Assembly: GCA_023264635.1 (NCBI GenBank)
Contig: JAHFLT010000016.1
Coordinates: 1 to 33,130, forward strand
DNA: 33,130 nt
Direction: 5' to 3'
Source of the DNA: Candidatus Woesearchaeota archaeon
Lineage (GTDB): Archaea > Nanobdellota > Nanobdellia > Woesearchaeales > JAGVYF01
Shown here: positions 8,411 through 14,996 of the stretch, piece by piece
Numbering within the stretch: the first letter of the stretch is position 1
Layout of the letters: every line of letters starts with the position of its first letter
Made by a program: the position numbers and the translations under genes
The notes under the pieces: model-generated
The model's input: the letters and a program-made list of their open reading frames with translations, nothing else
Databases searched by the model: none
Told to the model about the DNA's origin: nothing

Positions 8411-9160
8411 ATGCAAGGCAAGAAACTGATTGTATTTGATCTGGATGGTACGTTGGCTGTGAGCAAATCACCAATGGATTTAGATATGTCCGGTTTGGTC
8501 AGTGAGTTGTTGAAGGCAAAAATGGTTGCAGTGATATCTGGTGGCTCATATATTCAATTTCAAACCCAGTTCCTGCAAAGCCTGCATTGCCCGGAACAAT
8601 ACTTACGGAATCTTTACTTGTTTCCGACATGCTCAACTAGCTTCTATCGCTATAATGACACATGGCAAAAAGTATATGCTGATTACCTTACCGTTGGTGA
8701 AAAAGAAAAGATTAAGACTGCATTTCAAAAAGCATTCATTGATAGTAACTATCACCACCCACAACAAACTTATGGGGATGTTTTGGAAGACCGAGAAACG
8801 CAGATGACTTTTTCTGCGTTAGGCCAAAGTGCACCTCTTGAGTTAAAACAGAAATGGGATCATGACAGAAAAAAAAGATTGGAACTGAAGATCGCTCTGG
8901 AGAAATACCTCCCCCAATTTGAGATTAGGATTGGAGGAACAACATCCTTAGACATTACAAGGAAAGGTATTGACAAAGGGTATGGAATTCAGGAGATCAG
9001 GAAACATCTTAATGTTATGATTAGTGATATTCTCTTTATTGGTGATGCACTGTTCGAAGGTGGAAATGATTACCCGGTGAAATTGGTTGGGGTTGATTGT
9101 ATTAGTGTTTCTGGCCCAGAGGAAACAAAAGGCATCATCAGGAAAATAATTGGGTTATGA
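8411..9160 (+). CDS. HAD-IIB hydrolase, phosphomannomutase-like
   Basis: This is a 249-residue HAD protein. Motif I is FDLDGTLA (residues 8-15) with the nucleophile and acid/base aspartates, motif II is VISGGS (about 41-46), and motif IV is FIGDALFEGGNDYPVK (about 212-227) followed by a conserved VSGPEET end. The GGNDYP signature and the cap region match the eukaryotic-type phosphomannomutase/HAD-IIB group more than simple phosphatases, so mannose-phosphate chemistry is possible and would fit the neighbouring glycosyltransferase. A plain sugar phosphatase cannot be excluded. The start is the ATG at 8411, near a TATA box; an out-of-frame ATG lies 5 nt upstream. Confidence 0.82.
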   Translation: MQGKKLIVFDLDGTLAVSKSPMDLDMSGLVSELLKAKMVAVISGGSYIQFQTQFLQSLHCPEQYLRNLYLFPTCSTSFYRYNDTWQKVYADYLTVGEKEKIKTAFQKAFIDSNYHHPQQTYGDVLEDRETQMTFSALGQSAPLELKQKWDHDRKKRLELKIALEKYLPQFEIRIGGTTSLDITRKGIDKGYGIQEIRKHLNVMISDILFIGDALFEGGNDYPVKLVGVDCISVSGPEETKGIIRKIIGL

Positions 9161-9181
9161 GTTGGTGATGAATAAAAAATA

Positions 9182-9312
9182 AGCCCCTGGGGAGACTTTC
9201 TCATTGGCGTTCGAAGGTATTATCTCCTTGAGCGCCAATATTTGAACTCCCGACCTGCGGTTCTTTCGATTGTGTTTACGAAACCGCCGCTCCGCCGCTA
9301 AGCTACAGGGGC
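9182..9312 (-). tRNA. tRNA-Thr(CGU) with an anticodon-loop intron and a probable T-loop intron
   Basis: The minus strand gives a perfect 7-bp acceptor stem GCCCCTG/CAGGGGC (9312-9306 and 9189-9183), D arm GCTT-AGCGGCG-GAGC, anticodon stem GCGGT/ACCGC, variable loop AGGTC and T stem GGGAG/CTCCC. The spliced anticodon loop reads TTCGTAA, anticodon CGU. Discriminator T73 and base pairs G1-C72 and C2-G71 fit archaeal threonine identity. Two stretches must be removed to give a normal 72-nt tRNA: 14 nt at 9276-9263 after position 37, bounded by a bulge-helix-bulge (TTCG/CGAA), and 45 nt at about 9240-9196 in the T-loop, itself a hairpin with 7-bp stem ATTGGCG/CGCCAAT. CCA is not encoded. A T-rich terminator follows at 9180-9173. 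Confidence 0.9.
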
Positions 9313-9320
9313 ATAAAATA

Positions 9321-9479
9321 CTATGCCAATTTGGATATGATTTCTTTTTTTGTTGTGAAATGTTTCTGGCATTCGAAACAGATGCAGTGTATTTTTCCGT
9401 TTTCATCTTTCACATAAGTGCCCTTTATCTTCTTCAAAAATAATTCTGTAATGTTCTTCTTGCACAGCTCGCATTTCAT
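9321..9479 (-). CDS. 52-residue zinc-ribbon protein upstream of the tRNA
   Basis: The minus-strand ATG at 9479 opens a 52-residue frame ending TAG at 9321-9323, only 8 nt before the tRNA. It starts MKCELCKKN and later has a CICFECQKHF block, giving two Cys-x2-Cys knuckles (C3/C6 and about C34/C37) around a Lys-rich centre. This is the pattern of a small treble-clef or zinc-ribbon protein, probably nucleic-acid or ribosome associated. CTTTAAAAATC, about 25 nt upstream of the ATG, is a plausible TATA box. The close spacing suggests co-transcription with the tRNA. The family is not recognised. The zinc-binding pattern and start support a real gene despite its size. Confidence 0.68.
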   Translation of the reverse strand: MKCELCKKNITELFLKKIKGTYVKDENGKIHCICFECQKHFTTKKEIISKLA

Positions 9480-9539
9480 GAGAATCAACAAAAGATATCC
9501 GATTTTTAAAGATGTCTGTTCCTCTATCCAACAGATATT

Positions 9540-10103
9540 CTATCCAACAAACAGATTATGTTTTTCCAACCCAGTTAATTCAGCCATAATGCGTTTTACA
9601 ATCGCTTTCTTCGGGTCTGGTAATAGTTTTACGCGGTTCTTCATATCATCTAATGAATCGAATAACTTTTCTTCCCGTGCAGTCAGCACTTCCAGCGTAT
9701 GTTTCTTGCCAAAGCCTGGAATCAGCTCGAGGGAATGCATTCTCATCGTCAATGGCTGCGCCTGGTTAAAGAAATTGATAAATTGCTTTTCATTCTTTTC
9801 TACAATTGTTGTTAAGATGAACTCAAGCTCCTTGCGTGCTGTCTCAGTAAGCCTATCTATTGTCAGCCTGCCTGCAATGTGGTGTATCTTCTCCCGTTTG
9901 CCCTCTCCTATATAGACTTCCTCATACGGTTGCAGAAATATATCCCCTTTGGGGATAAGTTCCAGAAGCAAGAAATACTCTTTTCCGACAGCCTGCGCTA
10001 TTGCTGTTTTCTTATGTGATGGCCTTGTATCAAAAGGGTATCCATTAGGTAAGAAGTCCAAGATAATTGCAAGTTCCTCTTTAACTGGTTTCTTTTGATC
10101 CAT
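9540..10103 (-). CDS. DUF655 family protein (putative nucleic-acid-binding)
   Basis: This is a 187-residue protein of the archaeal DUF655 family, which commonly lies next to rpoF and L21e, as here. The N-terminal part (about 8-75) is OB-like, with ILDFLPNGYPF and LLLELIPKGDIFLQPYE. The C-terminal half contains helix-hairpin-helix-like segments around LELIPGFGKKHTLEVLTAREE, typical of DNA/RNA backbone binding. The ATG at 10103 is preferred over a longer frame because the conserved domain begins right after it and TTTTTATATATC lies about 40-50 nt upstream. The biochemical role is not known; conserved linkage to transcription and translation genes suggests a part in RNA or ribosome metabolism. 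Confidence 0.85.
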   Translation of the reverse strand: MDQKKPVKEELAIILDFLPNGYPFDTRPSHKKTAIAQAVGKEYFLLLELIPKGDIFLQPYEEVYIGEGKREKIHHIAGRLTIDRLTETARKELEFILTTIVEKNEKQFINFFNQAQPLTMRMHSLELIPGFGKKHTLEVLTAREEKLFDSLDDMKNRVKLLPDPKKAIVKRIMAELTGLEKHNLFVG

Positions 10104-10155
10104 CTTTCCATTATCATCATTATTATCAGTGTTCAGAACAAAGATATATAAAAAC

Positions 10156-10509
10156 TTATTGCTTTGGGTAAAACTCATCAACCAAATCAATAATTTTCTT
10201 GAGGTTTTCTGCTGTGACAACTAACCCACTATTTTGCAAAAGTAGTTTGCAGTCGTTTGCGCTGCGTGGGAGAAGGTCAACAATCTTGACAATATGCTCA
10301 GGCTTCAATCGAGAAACACCTAAATCCGTAATCTTCTGCATTAACTCCTTTACATCCTTACTAGATAAAATGGTAATCGACTGAAGATACTCTTCGGTCT
10401 TATTCGCCCGGAAATTGAGTTCAGTTTCCTTTTCCTTGACGCACTGCAGCTTATGCTTAAGCTCTGCTAGGCAAAGTGGTCGTTCTTCAAGCAGCTGTGG
10501 TCTGACCAT
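10156..10509 (-). CDS. rpoF: DNA-directed RNA polymerase subunit Rpo4/F
   Basis: This is a 117-residue Rpb4/RpoF homologue, the helical partner of RpoE in the RNA polymerase stalk. The conserved C-terminal HRDC-like part is recognisable: ELMQKITDLGVSRLKPEHIVKIVDLLPRS, then KKIIDLVDEFYPKQ. The gene overlaps the 3' end of rpl21e by 23 nt, so the two are translationally linked. Gene order rpl21e-rpoF-DUF655 is the widely conserved archaeal arrangement and supports the call. Confidence 0.92.
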   Translation of the reverse strand: MVRPQLLEERPLCLAELKHKLQCVKEKETELNFRANKTEEYLQSITILSSKDVKELMQKITDLGVSRLKPEHIVKIVDLLPRSANDCKLLLQNSGLVVTAENLKKIIDLVDEFYPKQ

Positions 10510-10801
10510 GAGTCACCTTCCGTAGATGGATGGGGTGCACTAAAAGATTTTTTTCTTTTCCGCCATCCCTTGTTTTGACATAGTAACATGATCCTTGTTT
10601 TCCGACTATTTCCCCATGCTTTCCATGGAAACGCGGATGATAAAGTCCTTTGTGAACAGAAGATTCTGCATTGAGAGTCACATTGTCTCCTGGAGTGAAC
10701 TCCTGCATATACCTTGTGACAGACACTTTACCGCGCCTTCTGATATCCTTCATAAATTTATTTCGGGTCTTCCTTCTCGTGCCACCTTTTCGTGCTGACA
10801 T
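10487..10801 (-). CDS. rpl21e: 50S ribosomal protein L21e
   Basis: This 104-residue protein is basic from the start (SARKGGTRRKTRNKF) and carries the L21e SH3-like core: FTPGDNVTL, KGLYHPRFHGKHGEIVGKQG and a C-terminal LLVHPIHLRKV. It binds the large subunit rRNA. It is the first gene of the minus-strand cluster and has a clear promoter, CTTTATATAAAG at 10822-10833, about 25-30 nt upstream of the ATG. Confidence 0.95.
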   Translation of the reverse strand: MSARKGGTRRKTRNKFMKDIRRRGKVSVTRYMQEFTPGDNVTLNAESSVHKGLYHPRFHGKHGEIVGKQGSCYYVKTRDGGKEKNLLVHPIHLRKVTHGQTTAA

Positions 10802-10821
10802 AGTATGTTTGGGGAAAGCCC

Positions 10822-10833
10822 CTTTATATAAAG
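10822..10833 (-). promoter_or_regulatory. TATA box of the rpl21e-rpoF cluster
   Basis: The perfect palindrome CTTTATATAAAG lies 21-32 nt upstream of the L21e start codon, giving a short or absent leader. Confidence 0.65.
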
Positions 10834-10930
10834 CTTTGCGCTACAAGAGACAATCTGGTTAGTCCGTGATTTCTGATTTTTCCTGAGCAATTATTTCCAG
10901 TGGACTTGCTGCTTCTGGCGGCACGATGAC

Positions 10931-11127
10931 CACAAAGAAATGCCACAGCATTCCAAAGAAATTCGTTAAGAGTTTCTTGGACCAAAAAACGCAAAATCAT
11001 TTTTTTGTTCTTGTGCAGGAAGCCTATGGCTTCTTTGCATTTCCCGTAGGGAGCACAAAGAAATCATTGTCAAATGATTTCTTGCGCAAGAAATGCTCCA
11101 AGCATTTCTTTGCTTCCCCTTTATCAG
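10931..11127. repeat. Paired-hairpin array, copy A
   Basis: Successive hairpins are: AATGC/GCATT (10939-10952); CCAAAGAAATTC/GAGTTTCTTGG (10953-10980, one bulged A); a decayed unit; GAAGCC-tat-GGCTTC (11019-11033); the constant spacer ATTTCCCGTAGGGAG (11039-11053); AAATCATT/AATGATTT flanked by GCACAAAG and CTTGCGC (11053-11087); AAATGCT-cca-AGCATTT flanked by GCAAG and CTTTGC (11086-11113); and the tail TTCCCCTTTATCAG. Units alternate between CAAAG...CTTG and CAAG...CTTTG. Another hairpin, CTAAGG/CCTTAG (11145-11161), follows. The open frame through this array is an artefact of the repeats; no gene is seen in 10802-11237. The array lies just upstream of the nreA promoter. Confidence 0.75.
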
Positions 11128-11202
11128 CACAAAATGGGCTACGGCTAAGGCTCGACCTTAGGCTGCTGAGCGCTTTTTTGGATGGAGTCTAAATACACGT
11201 TA

Positions 11203-11212
11203 GTTATTTAAA
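11203..11212 (+). promoter_or_regulatory. TATA box of nreA
   Basis: TTATTTAAAA lies 26-35 nt before the ATG at 11238 and predicts a leaderless mRNA, so no further N-terminal coding sequence is expected. Confidence 0.5.
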
Positions 11213-11237
11213 ACAGGATCACCTGTTTGAGTGTGCT

Positions 11238-12404
11238 ATGCGTGTAGATTACACTTCCTCATTCTGGCGTACAAGGCAACTGAGTGAACACATAAAGGGC
11301 AGTGCACCATCTGTTTTTGTTGGGAGGATGGGATATCCAAAAGTGTTAGTGGGCATTCTCACTCCCCCTGATGTCACGGGAGATGCATGGCTCTATGATG
11401 CACCAAGACATTGGGCTGTGCAAAATTATGCTATTCCTTCACTTTTAGAGTTGCGTGGGTCACTAGTAAATAGCCGCTTCTCATGTGGTGTGATGGAACA
11501 GAATATGTTTAGCGAGGTGTGCCAGGAAGTAGGGCTTGCGAGTAAGCCAGTGGGAGTTGAACTTGAGATGGAGCAGGCGCCGAAGCAAGCAATGTCCTTC
11601 TTCAAAGAAGCTGCGCCTTTCGGTCCTGTTGGTCAGCTAAAGAGCGCGATACTGACGGAAAACCCCCATATAGCTAGACCAGTAGACAAAGTATATTCAG
11701 ATTCTGACTTGAAGGCTACAGAGGCCATTGTATACCTGTACAAAAAAGGATTTGATGAGGCTTTCCTGACAAAGCTGTTCAGTATCGGAGGTATGGGATT
11801 AGCGTATCAGCGCAAGCTTGTGCCTACTAGATGGACGATAACCGCAGTAGATGATACTTTAGGGAAATCAATTATTGAGGAAATAAAAAACTATCCTGAC
11901 CATGATTGTACTGCATTTTACGGTAGCTATCTGGGTAATTATTATCTTATCCTCTTTTTGTCAGGCATCTGGAGTTATGAGTTGTTTGAATGTCCCGTCT
12001 CTGATGGCAAAATAATACACGTCAGTACAGATTACGAAGGCTATGATGGCAGAAAGTCGTATGCACAGGAATGTGCAGGAGGCTATTACACTGTACGACT
12101 GGCTGCTGCAGAAAAGCTATATGCTGCAAAGAGGCAGGCGAAAGTATTGGCAATACGCTTAGTTACTCACGAATACACTCATCCGATGGGTGTCTGGGTG
12201 ACGAGAGAAGCCACAAGAAAAGCGCTTGCATCACAACCAGTTACATTCTCTTCCCCCGAGCTCGCGTTACGCTATGCTGAAGCAAAAATAAAAAAATATT
12301 TTGGTGTTGATGTGACGCCATTACTCAAGAAGAGTTCATTGGTAAGGGAACAAAAAGAGCAGAAAACGCTGGGAAGTTATTTTTCACAGGTTAAAATCCA
12401 ATGA
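11238..12404 (+). CDS. nreA: Nre-family DNA repair protein with C-terminal PIP box
   Basis: This 388-residue protein belongs to the archaeal Nre family (DUF650/DUF651), which acts in DNA damage tolerance together with PCNA. The conserved N-terminal core PSVFVGRMGYPKVLVG (about 25-39) is followed by the PPDVTGDAWLYDAP block, and further family motifs include FGPVGQLKSA and a C-terminal TREATRKAL helix. The last residues contain QKTLGSYF (Q375, L378, Y381, F382), a textbook PCNA-interacting peptide. Typical family members begin with a Cys-rich zinc finger; this one starts directly with the core and has no such finger, and the TATA spacing argues that the start is right. Its 3' end overlaps the convergent AAA+ gene by 14 nt. 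Confidence 0.88.
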   Translation: MRVDYTSSFWRTRQLSEHIKGSAPSVFVGRMGYPKVLVGILTPPDVTGDAWLYDAPRHWAVQNYAIPSLLELRGSLVNSRFSCGVMEQNMFSEVCQEVGLASKPVGVELEMEQAPKQAMSFFKEAAPFGPVGQLKSAILTENPHIARPVDKVYSDSDLKATEAIVYLYKKGFDEAFLTKLFSIGGMGLAYQRKLVPTRWTITAVDDTLGKSIIEEIKNYPDHDCTAFYGSYLGNYYLILFLSGIWSYELFECPVSDGKIIHVSTDYEGYDGRKSYAQECAGGYYTVRLAAAEKLYAAKRQAKVLAIRLVTHEYTHPMGVWVTREATRKALASQPVTFSSPELALRYAEAKIKKYFGVDVTPLLKKSSLVREQKEQKTLGSYFSQVKIQ

Positions 12405-13893
12405 CGTTATTTCTTTTCTGACGAGGTACTAATTGGATTATGGCATCAAGCAGCTCTTGTTGTGAGAGCAGTGGTTGATCTTGTCCAGATAATCGTATCT
12501 TGTCTATTCTCTTTTGGAGCACATCCTGAATGATATAGTTGATGTCCGCTCCGGTTTTCCCTTCACTTTTCCTTGCAAGTTCTTCCAGGTCTATACCTGA
12601 AAACAGTTTTTTTCCTGCACGCTCTTCTCGCTGCTGTAGGTGGATAAAAAAAATTTCTTTACGCCCCGGTAGATCTGGTGGTGACACACAGATAAGTTTA
12701 TCAAAACGTCCTGGACGAAGCATTGCCTCATCAATTCCGTATTTTCCTTCTGATGGATTATATAAGTTTGTCGAACCCATAATAATCATATCCTTCTTGC
12801 TTGTCATGCCATCCATCTCTGTTAAAAAAATTGAAACAATCCTATTATCTTCTAAATCACTCCATTGTTTACCCTCCCGACGAGGAGGAGTCAATGTATC
12901 AATCTCATCAAAATACAAAATGACAGGGCCATCCACCTTTTTGCATTCCGTAAACAATTCCTTAAGAGCTTTTGGTGTTCCCATATGATAGCTTGAAAAA
13001 AAATCTCCGCAATCAACATTACGGAAATATGCTTTTGCTTCAGTCGCTAGAGCTCGAGCAATAAGTGTTTTGCCACATCCAGAAGAGCCATACAGGAGAA
13101 TACCTCTCCCTAATTCCCCTCCTTCTTCATAGACCTTCGCGCTGTTTTGTAAGGCCCAGATAAGATACTCCAGCTCTTTCTTGATTTTTGGCAGACCACC
13201 GATATCACAAAGTCGAACACCTGATAAAATCTTTGCAGGCTCGACTATTTTACTTTCTTTTTTCGCTTCAGGAGGAGTTTCTTTATTTTGATATTTCTTT
13301 GCTCTTTCTATAACTTCTCCCGCAGCGATAGCAGGAAGTTTACCAGGTATTGTTTTTTTCGGGAAATAAAGTTTACGTGTATCCCACACCTTGACACTTT
13401 CTCCCTTCAGTGAAGCTGCTAGTCTTGTTTGTGCTAGTAATATCTGCAGCGATTGTCTGTTATCGGTAGTGCTACCTTTTTCATCCAAACATGCACCATA
13501 TTCTATAACTGTTCTTGTCAGAGCAACTTCCAGTGCAGCCGATGCAGGTATTCCGAAACAATGAGAAAAAAGATACGTCTTCTCTTCGTCTATTGGACTT
13601 AGGAGTATTCCTGTCTCATACACACCCGTAGAAAACTGGAGTCGAACGCTATAACTTCCTTCGGCTTCTGCTGATGACACTATTGCATATGTTGTTGTAT
13701 CCAATCCTTCTGCTTTTATCTGATCAATAACCTTTTCAAGAAACGATAAAATGAATGTATTCTCTGATGGTTGTTCTGCTTCTCGGATTGTTTGTTCCTC
13801 TCCTTTGCTTATGGACACTTCTACCCGCGCTTTTTTACTTTCCTCAGTTAATTTATTTTTCCTGGTGAACAAATCTAAAAGTTTCTCAAGCAT
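12391..13893 (-). CDS. AAA+ ATPase with an unrecognised N-terminal domain
   Basis: This is a 500-residue protein. The C-terminal half is a classic AAA domain: Walker A GSSGCGKT (269-276), Walker B VILYFDEID (324-332), sensor 1 STN (374-376), arginine fingers in LRPGRFDK (392-399) and sensor 2 TGAD (447-450). It opens with a DIGGLPKIKKEL segment (230-241) as in CDC48/PAN/spastin-like ATPases. There is one AAA module only. The N-terminal part, about residues 40-200, is alpha/beta and matches no family I recognise; it ends in a charged linker (195-218). It probably forms a hexameric unfoldase or remodeller whose substrate is set by the N-domain. An AT-rich TATA box, CTTTTTAAAAAGG, lies about 22-34 nt upstream. 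There is no proteasome gene nearby. Confidence 0.82.
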   Translation of the reverse strand: MLEKLLDLFTRKNKLTEESKKARVEVSISKGEEQTIREAEQPSENTFILSFLEKVIDQIKAEGLDTTTYAIVSSAEAEGSYSVRLQFSTGVYETGILLSPIDEEKTYLFSHCFGIPASAALEVALTRTVIEYGACLDEKGSTTDNRQSLQILLAQTRLAASLKGESVKVWDTRKLYFPKKTIPGKLPAIAAGEVIERAKKYQNKETPPEAKKESKIVEPAKILSGVRLCDIGGLPKIKKELEYLIWALQNSAKVYEEGGELGRGILLYGSSGCGKTLIARALATEAKAYFRNVDCGDFFSSYHMGTPKALKELFTECKKVDGPVILYFDEIDTLTPPRREGKQWSDLEDNRIVSIFLTEMDGMTSKKDMIIMGSTNLYNPSEGKYGIDEAMLRPGRFDKLICVSPPDLPGRKEIFFIHLQQREERAGKKLFSGIDLEELARKSEGKTGADINYIIQDVLQKRIDKIRLSGQDQPLLSQQELLDAIIQLVPRQKRNNVIGF

Positions 13894-13939
13894 GATAAAT
13901 GAAGATTTATTCTCCTTTTTAAAAAGCTTTTTCCTGCTA

Positions 13940-13969
13940 TTCTAATGCAGTGAATTTCTAATACAGTGA
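13940..13969. repeat. Short tandem direct repeat
   Basis: TTCTAATGCAGTGA (13940-13953) is followed 2 nt later by TTCTAATACAGTGA (13956-13969), a 16-nt period with one mismatch. It lies in the 81-nt gap between the AAA+ gene start and the pth2 stop codon. Confidence 0.45.
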
Positions 13970-13974
13970 GTATA

Positions 13975-14319
13975 TCATACCAGCTTCAGTTTTCCCGTTA
14001 TAGTATCGAGTTTTTCTTCTTTATCAGGTCCAATTCCAACGCATGTCTTTGTACCAGGCGCTATAGTGGTCAAACCAGCATCACTGATCAATGCAACTGT
14101 CAGCTTTGCATCTTTTGCCTGCTGCAGAATAACAAGAAGCTCTTTTTCGTCTTTTACTTTGACAACAACCTTTTTCTGGCCTTCGAGATGCCAGTGCTTC
14201 ACTTTATCCTGCTCGCTGCGCAAGACAGCTTCAACTGCAGCATGCGCTACCTGCCCAGAGAGTTTTCCCTTCGGCAGCTTGAGGTCATTCCTCACCACGA
14301 TGACTTGTTTGTATGGCAT
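13975..14319 (-). CDS. pth2: Peptidyl-tRNA hydrolase, Pth2 type
   Basis: This 114-residue protein has normal Pth2 length. Family motifs are KQVIVVRNDLKLPKGKLSGQ with the catalytic Lys/Gln neighbourhood, VAHAAVEA, then VALISDAGLTTIAPGTKTCVGIGP. The enzyme releases tRNA from peptidyl-tRNA that drops off ribosomes and is the archaeal/eukaryotic type. The promoter CTATATAAAAA lies about 50 nt upstream. A MITE-like element sits between this promoter and that of the divergent gene at 14721. Confidence 0.94.
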   Translation of the reverse strand: MPYKQVIVVRNDLKLPKGKLSGQVAHAAVEAVLRSEQDKVKHWHLEGQKKVVVKVKDEKELLVILQQAKDAKLTVALISDAGLTTIAPGTKTCVGIGPDKEEKLDTITGKLKLV

Positions 14320-14401
14320 ACTCCTCTTCAGCTATTCTTTTATTCAGTTCTTCTTCTGCTTTTGTTTTTTATATAGTTACCGTTCTTAGATACCACTCTT
14401 C

Positions 14402-14665
14402 GGCTCTGTAGAAAGTCTCGCTCTCGCTCTCCATTGCACCTCAGCTCGCATGTGCTGTTAATCTGCAGAGTGACACAAAGGAGAACCGCTGTTCTCCTTG
14501 TGCAAGAAGCCTATGGCTTCTTTGCATTTCCCGGATGGAGCACAAAGAAATCTCGCAGATTTCTTGTGCAAGTTGCTTCGCAACTTTGCATCCCCTTTGT
14601 CACTTTTCCTGACTCTTGAAGGTGCTCGCCCTTAAGAGTGGCAATGGTACACTTTCTACAGAGCC
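14402..14665. mobile_element. 264-bp MITE-like element with 15-bp terminal inverted repeats
   Basis: The left end GGCTCTGTAGAAAGT (14402-14416) is the exact reverse complement of the right end ACTTTCTACAGAGCC (14651-14665). Directly outside, CCACTCTTC occurs on both sides (14393-14401 and 14666-14674), which is a 9-bp target-site duplication (10 bp if the next G, which overlaps the left TIR, is counted). Subterminal CCATTGC/GCAATGG also match in inverted orientation. There is no transposase gene; the interior is almost entirely the hairpin array at 14474-14603. The structure is that of a non-autonomous DNA transposon mobilised in trans. It lies between two divergent promoters, close to the TATA box of the gene at 14721. 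Confidence 0.85.
14474..14603. repeat. Paired-hairpin array, copy B (best preserved)
   Basis: There are four units in two pairs. CACAAAG-GAGAAC-cgct-GTTCTC-CTTGTGC (14474-14503) runs straight into GCAAGAAGCC-tat-GGCTTCTTTGC (14502-14525). After the spacer ATTTCCCGGATGGAG (14526-14540) comes CACAAAG-AAATCT-cgc-AGATTT-CTTGTGC (14541-14569), running into GCAAGTTGC-ttc-GCAACTTTGC (14568-14589). The tail is ATCCCCTTTGTCAC. Each first-type hairpin has one extra A in its left arm and each second-type one an extra T in its right arm, so the two types are reverse complements in layout. Confidence 0.85.
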
Positions 14666-14679
14666 CCACTCTTCGATAC

Positions 14680-14690
14680 ATTTAAATAAT
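14680..14690 (+). promoter_or_regulatory. TATA box for the gene cluster starting at 14721
   Basis: CATTTAAATAAT lies about 30-40 nt upstream of the ATG at 14721 and immediately outside the right target duplication of the MITE-like element. Confidence 0.45.
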
Positions 14691-14720
14691 TTTGAGCTCT
14701 GACATTTTCGGTGAAGTGAT

Positions 14721-14996
14721 ATGGAGACAGCGATAAAATTAGGAGAACAGATAGAATTGTATGGGTTTGCATCCGTAGATAGGGGTGCGATGGCTATCCT
14801 GAGAAAAGTTATCGGCAATGCCGCACGAGGTTTTTCTGAGAAATACCCAACATTTCAGAAACTGACTATTACCTTACAGCAGGATAATCCATTGATGTTA
14901 TCCGTGAAATTGGCGACTGCAGAAGAGACTAAACAAGCAACAGCAGATGGTCCTAACCTTTTTTTCACGCTGGACAAAGCGTTGAAACAGCTCTGA
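14721..14996 (+). CDS. Small alpha/beta protein, unknown (possibly HPF-like)
   Basis: This is a 91-residue protein. Its predicted order is a helix (about 20-42), a strand LTITLQQD, a strand MLSVKLAT and a C-terminal helix in LFFTLDKALKQL. The same order appears in the protein at 21414, and both start with ME and a short beta hairpin, so the two could be distant paralogues. The layout resembles small ribosome-hibernation or RNA-binding folds, but no diagnostic motif is visible and no function is assigned. The stop codon overlaps the next start (TGATG), so it is translationally coupled to the phospholipase D-like gene. Confidence 0.65.
   Translation: METAIKLGEQIELYGFASVDRGAMAILRKVIGNAARGFSEKYPTFQKLTITLQQDNPLMLSVKLATAEETKQATADGPNLFFTLDKALKQL

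Noticed and set aside
8329-8466. 46-codon N-terminal extension of the glycosyltransferase
   Set aside because: It runs into the divergent HAD gene and its promoter; the GT2 domain starts exactly at the ATG at 8328.
9155-9406. 83-codon minus-strand frame across the tRNA
   Set aside because: It overlaps the tRNA-Thr gene and lies in a different frame from the better supported 52-residue zinc-ribbon gene.
10931-11127. Hairpin arrays as CRISPR
   Set aside because: There is no constant repeat of 24-37 nt with unique spacers of even length; the variable parts are themselves palindromic stems, and no cas gene is present.
10840-11190. Terminal inverted repeats around array A
   Set aside because: Only short partial matches (for example TTAGTCC versus TTAGACTCC) are present, no better than chance.
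10926-11192. Open frame of 88 codons through the region upstream of nreA
   Set aside because: It runs through hairpin array A, its sequence is dictated by the inverted repeats, and it lacks a ribosome-binding site and protein-like composition.
14434-14619. Open frame of 61 codons inside the 264-bp element
   Set aside because: It covers the hairpin units of array B; the similarity to the frame in array A comes from the shared repeat, not a conserved protein.
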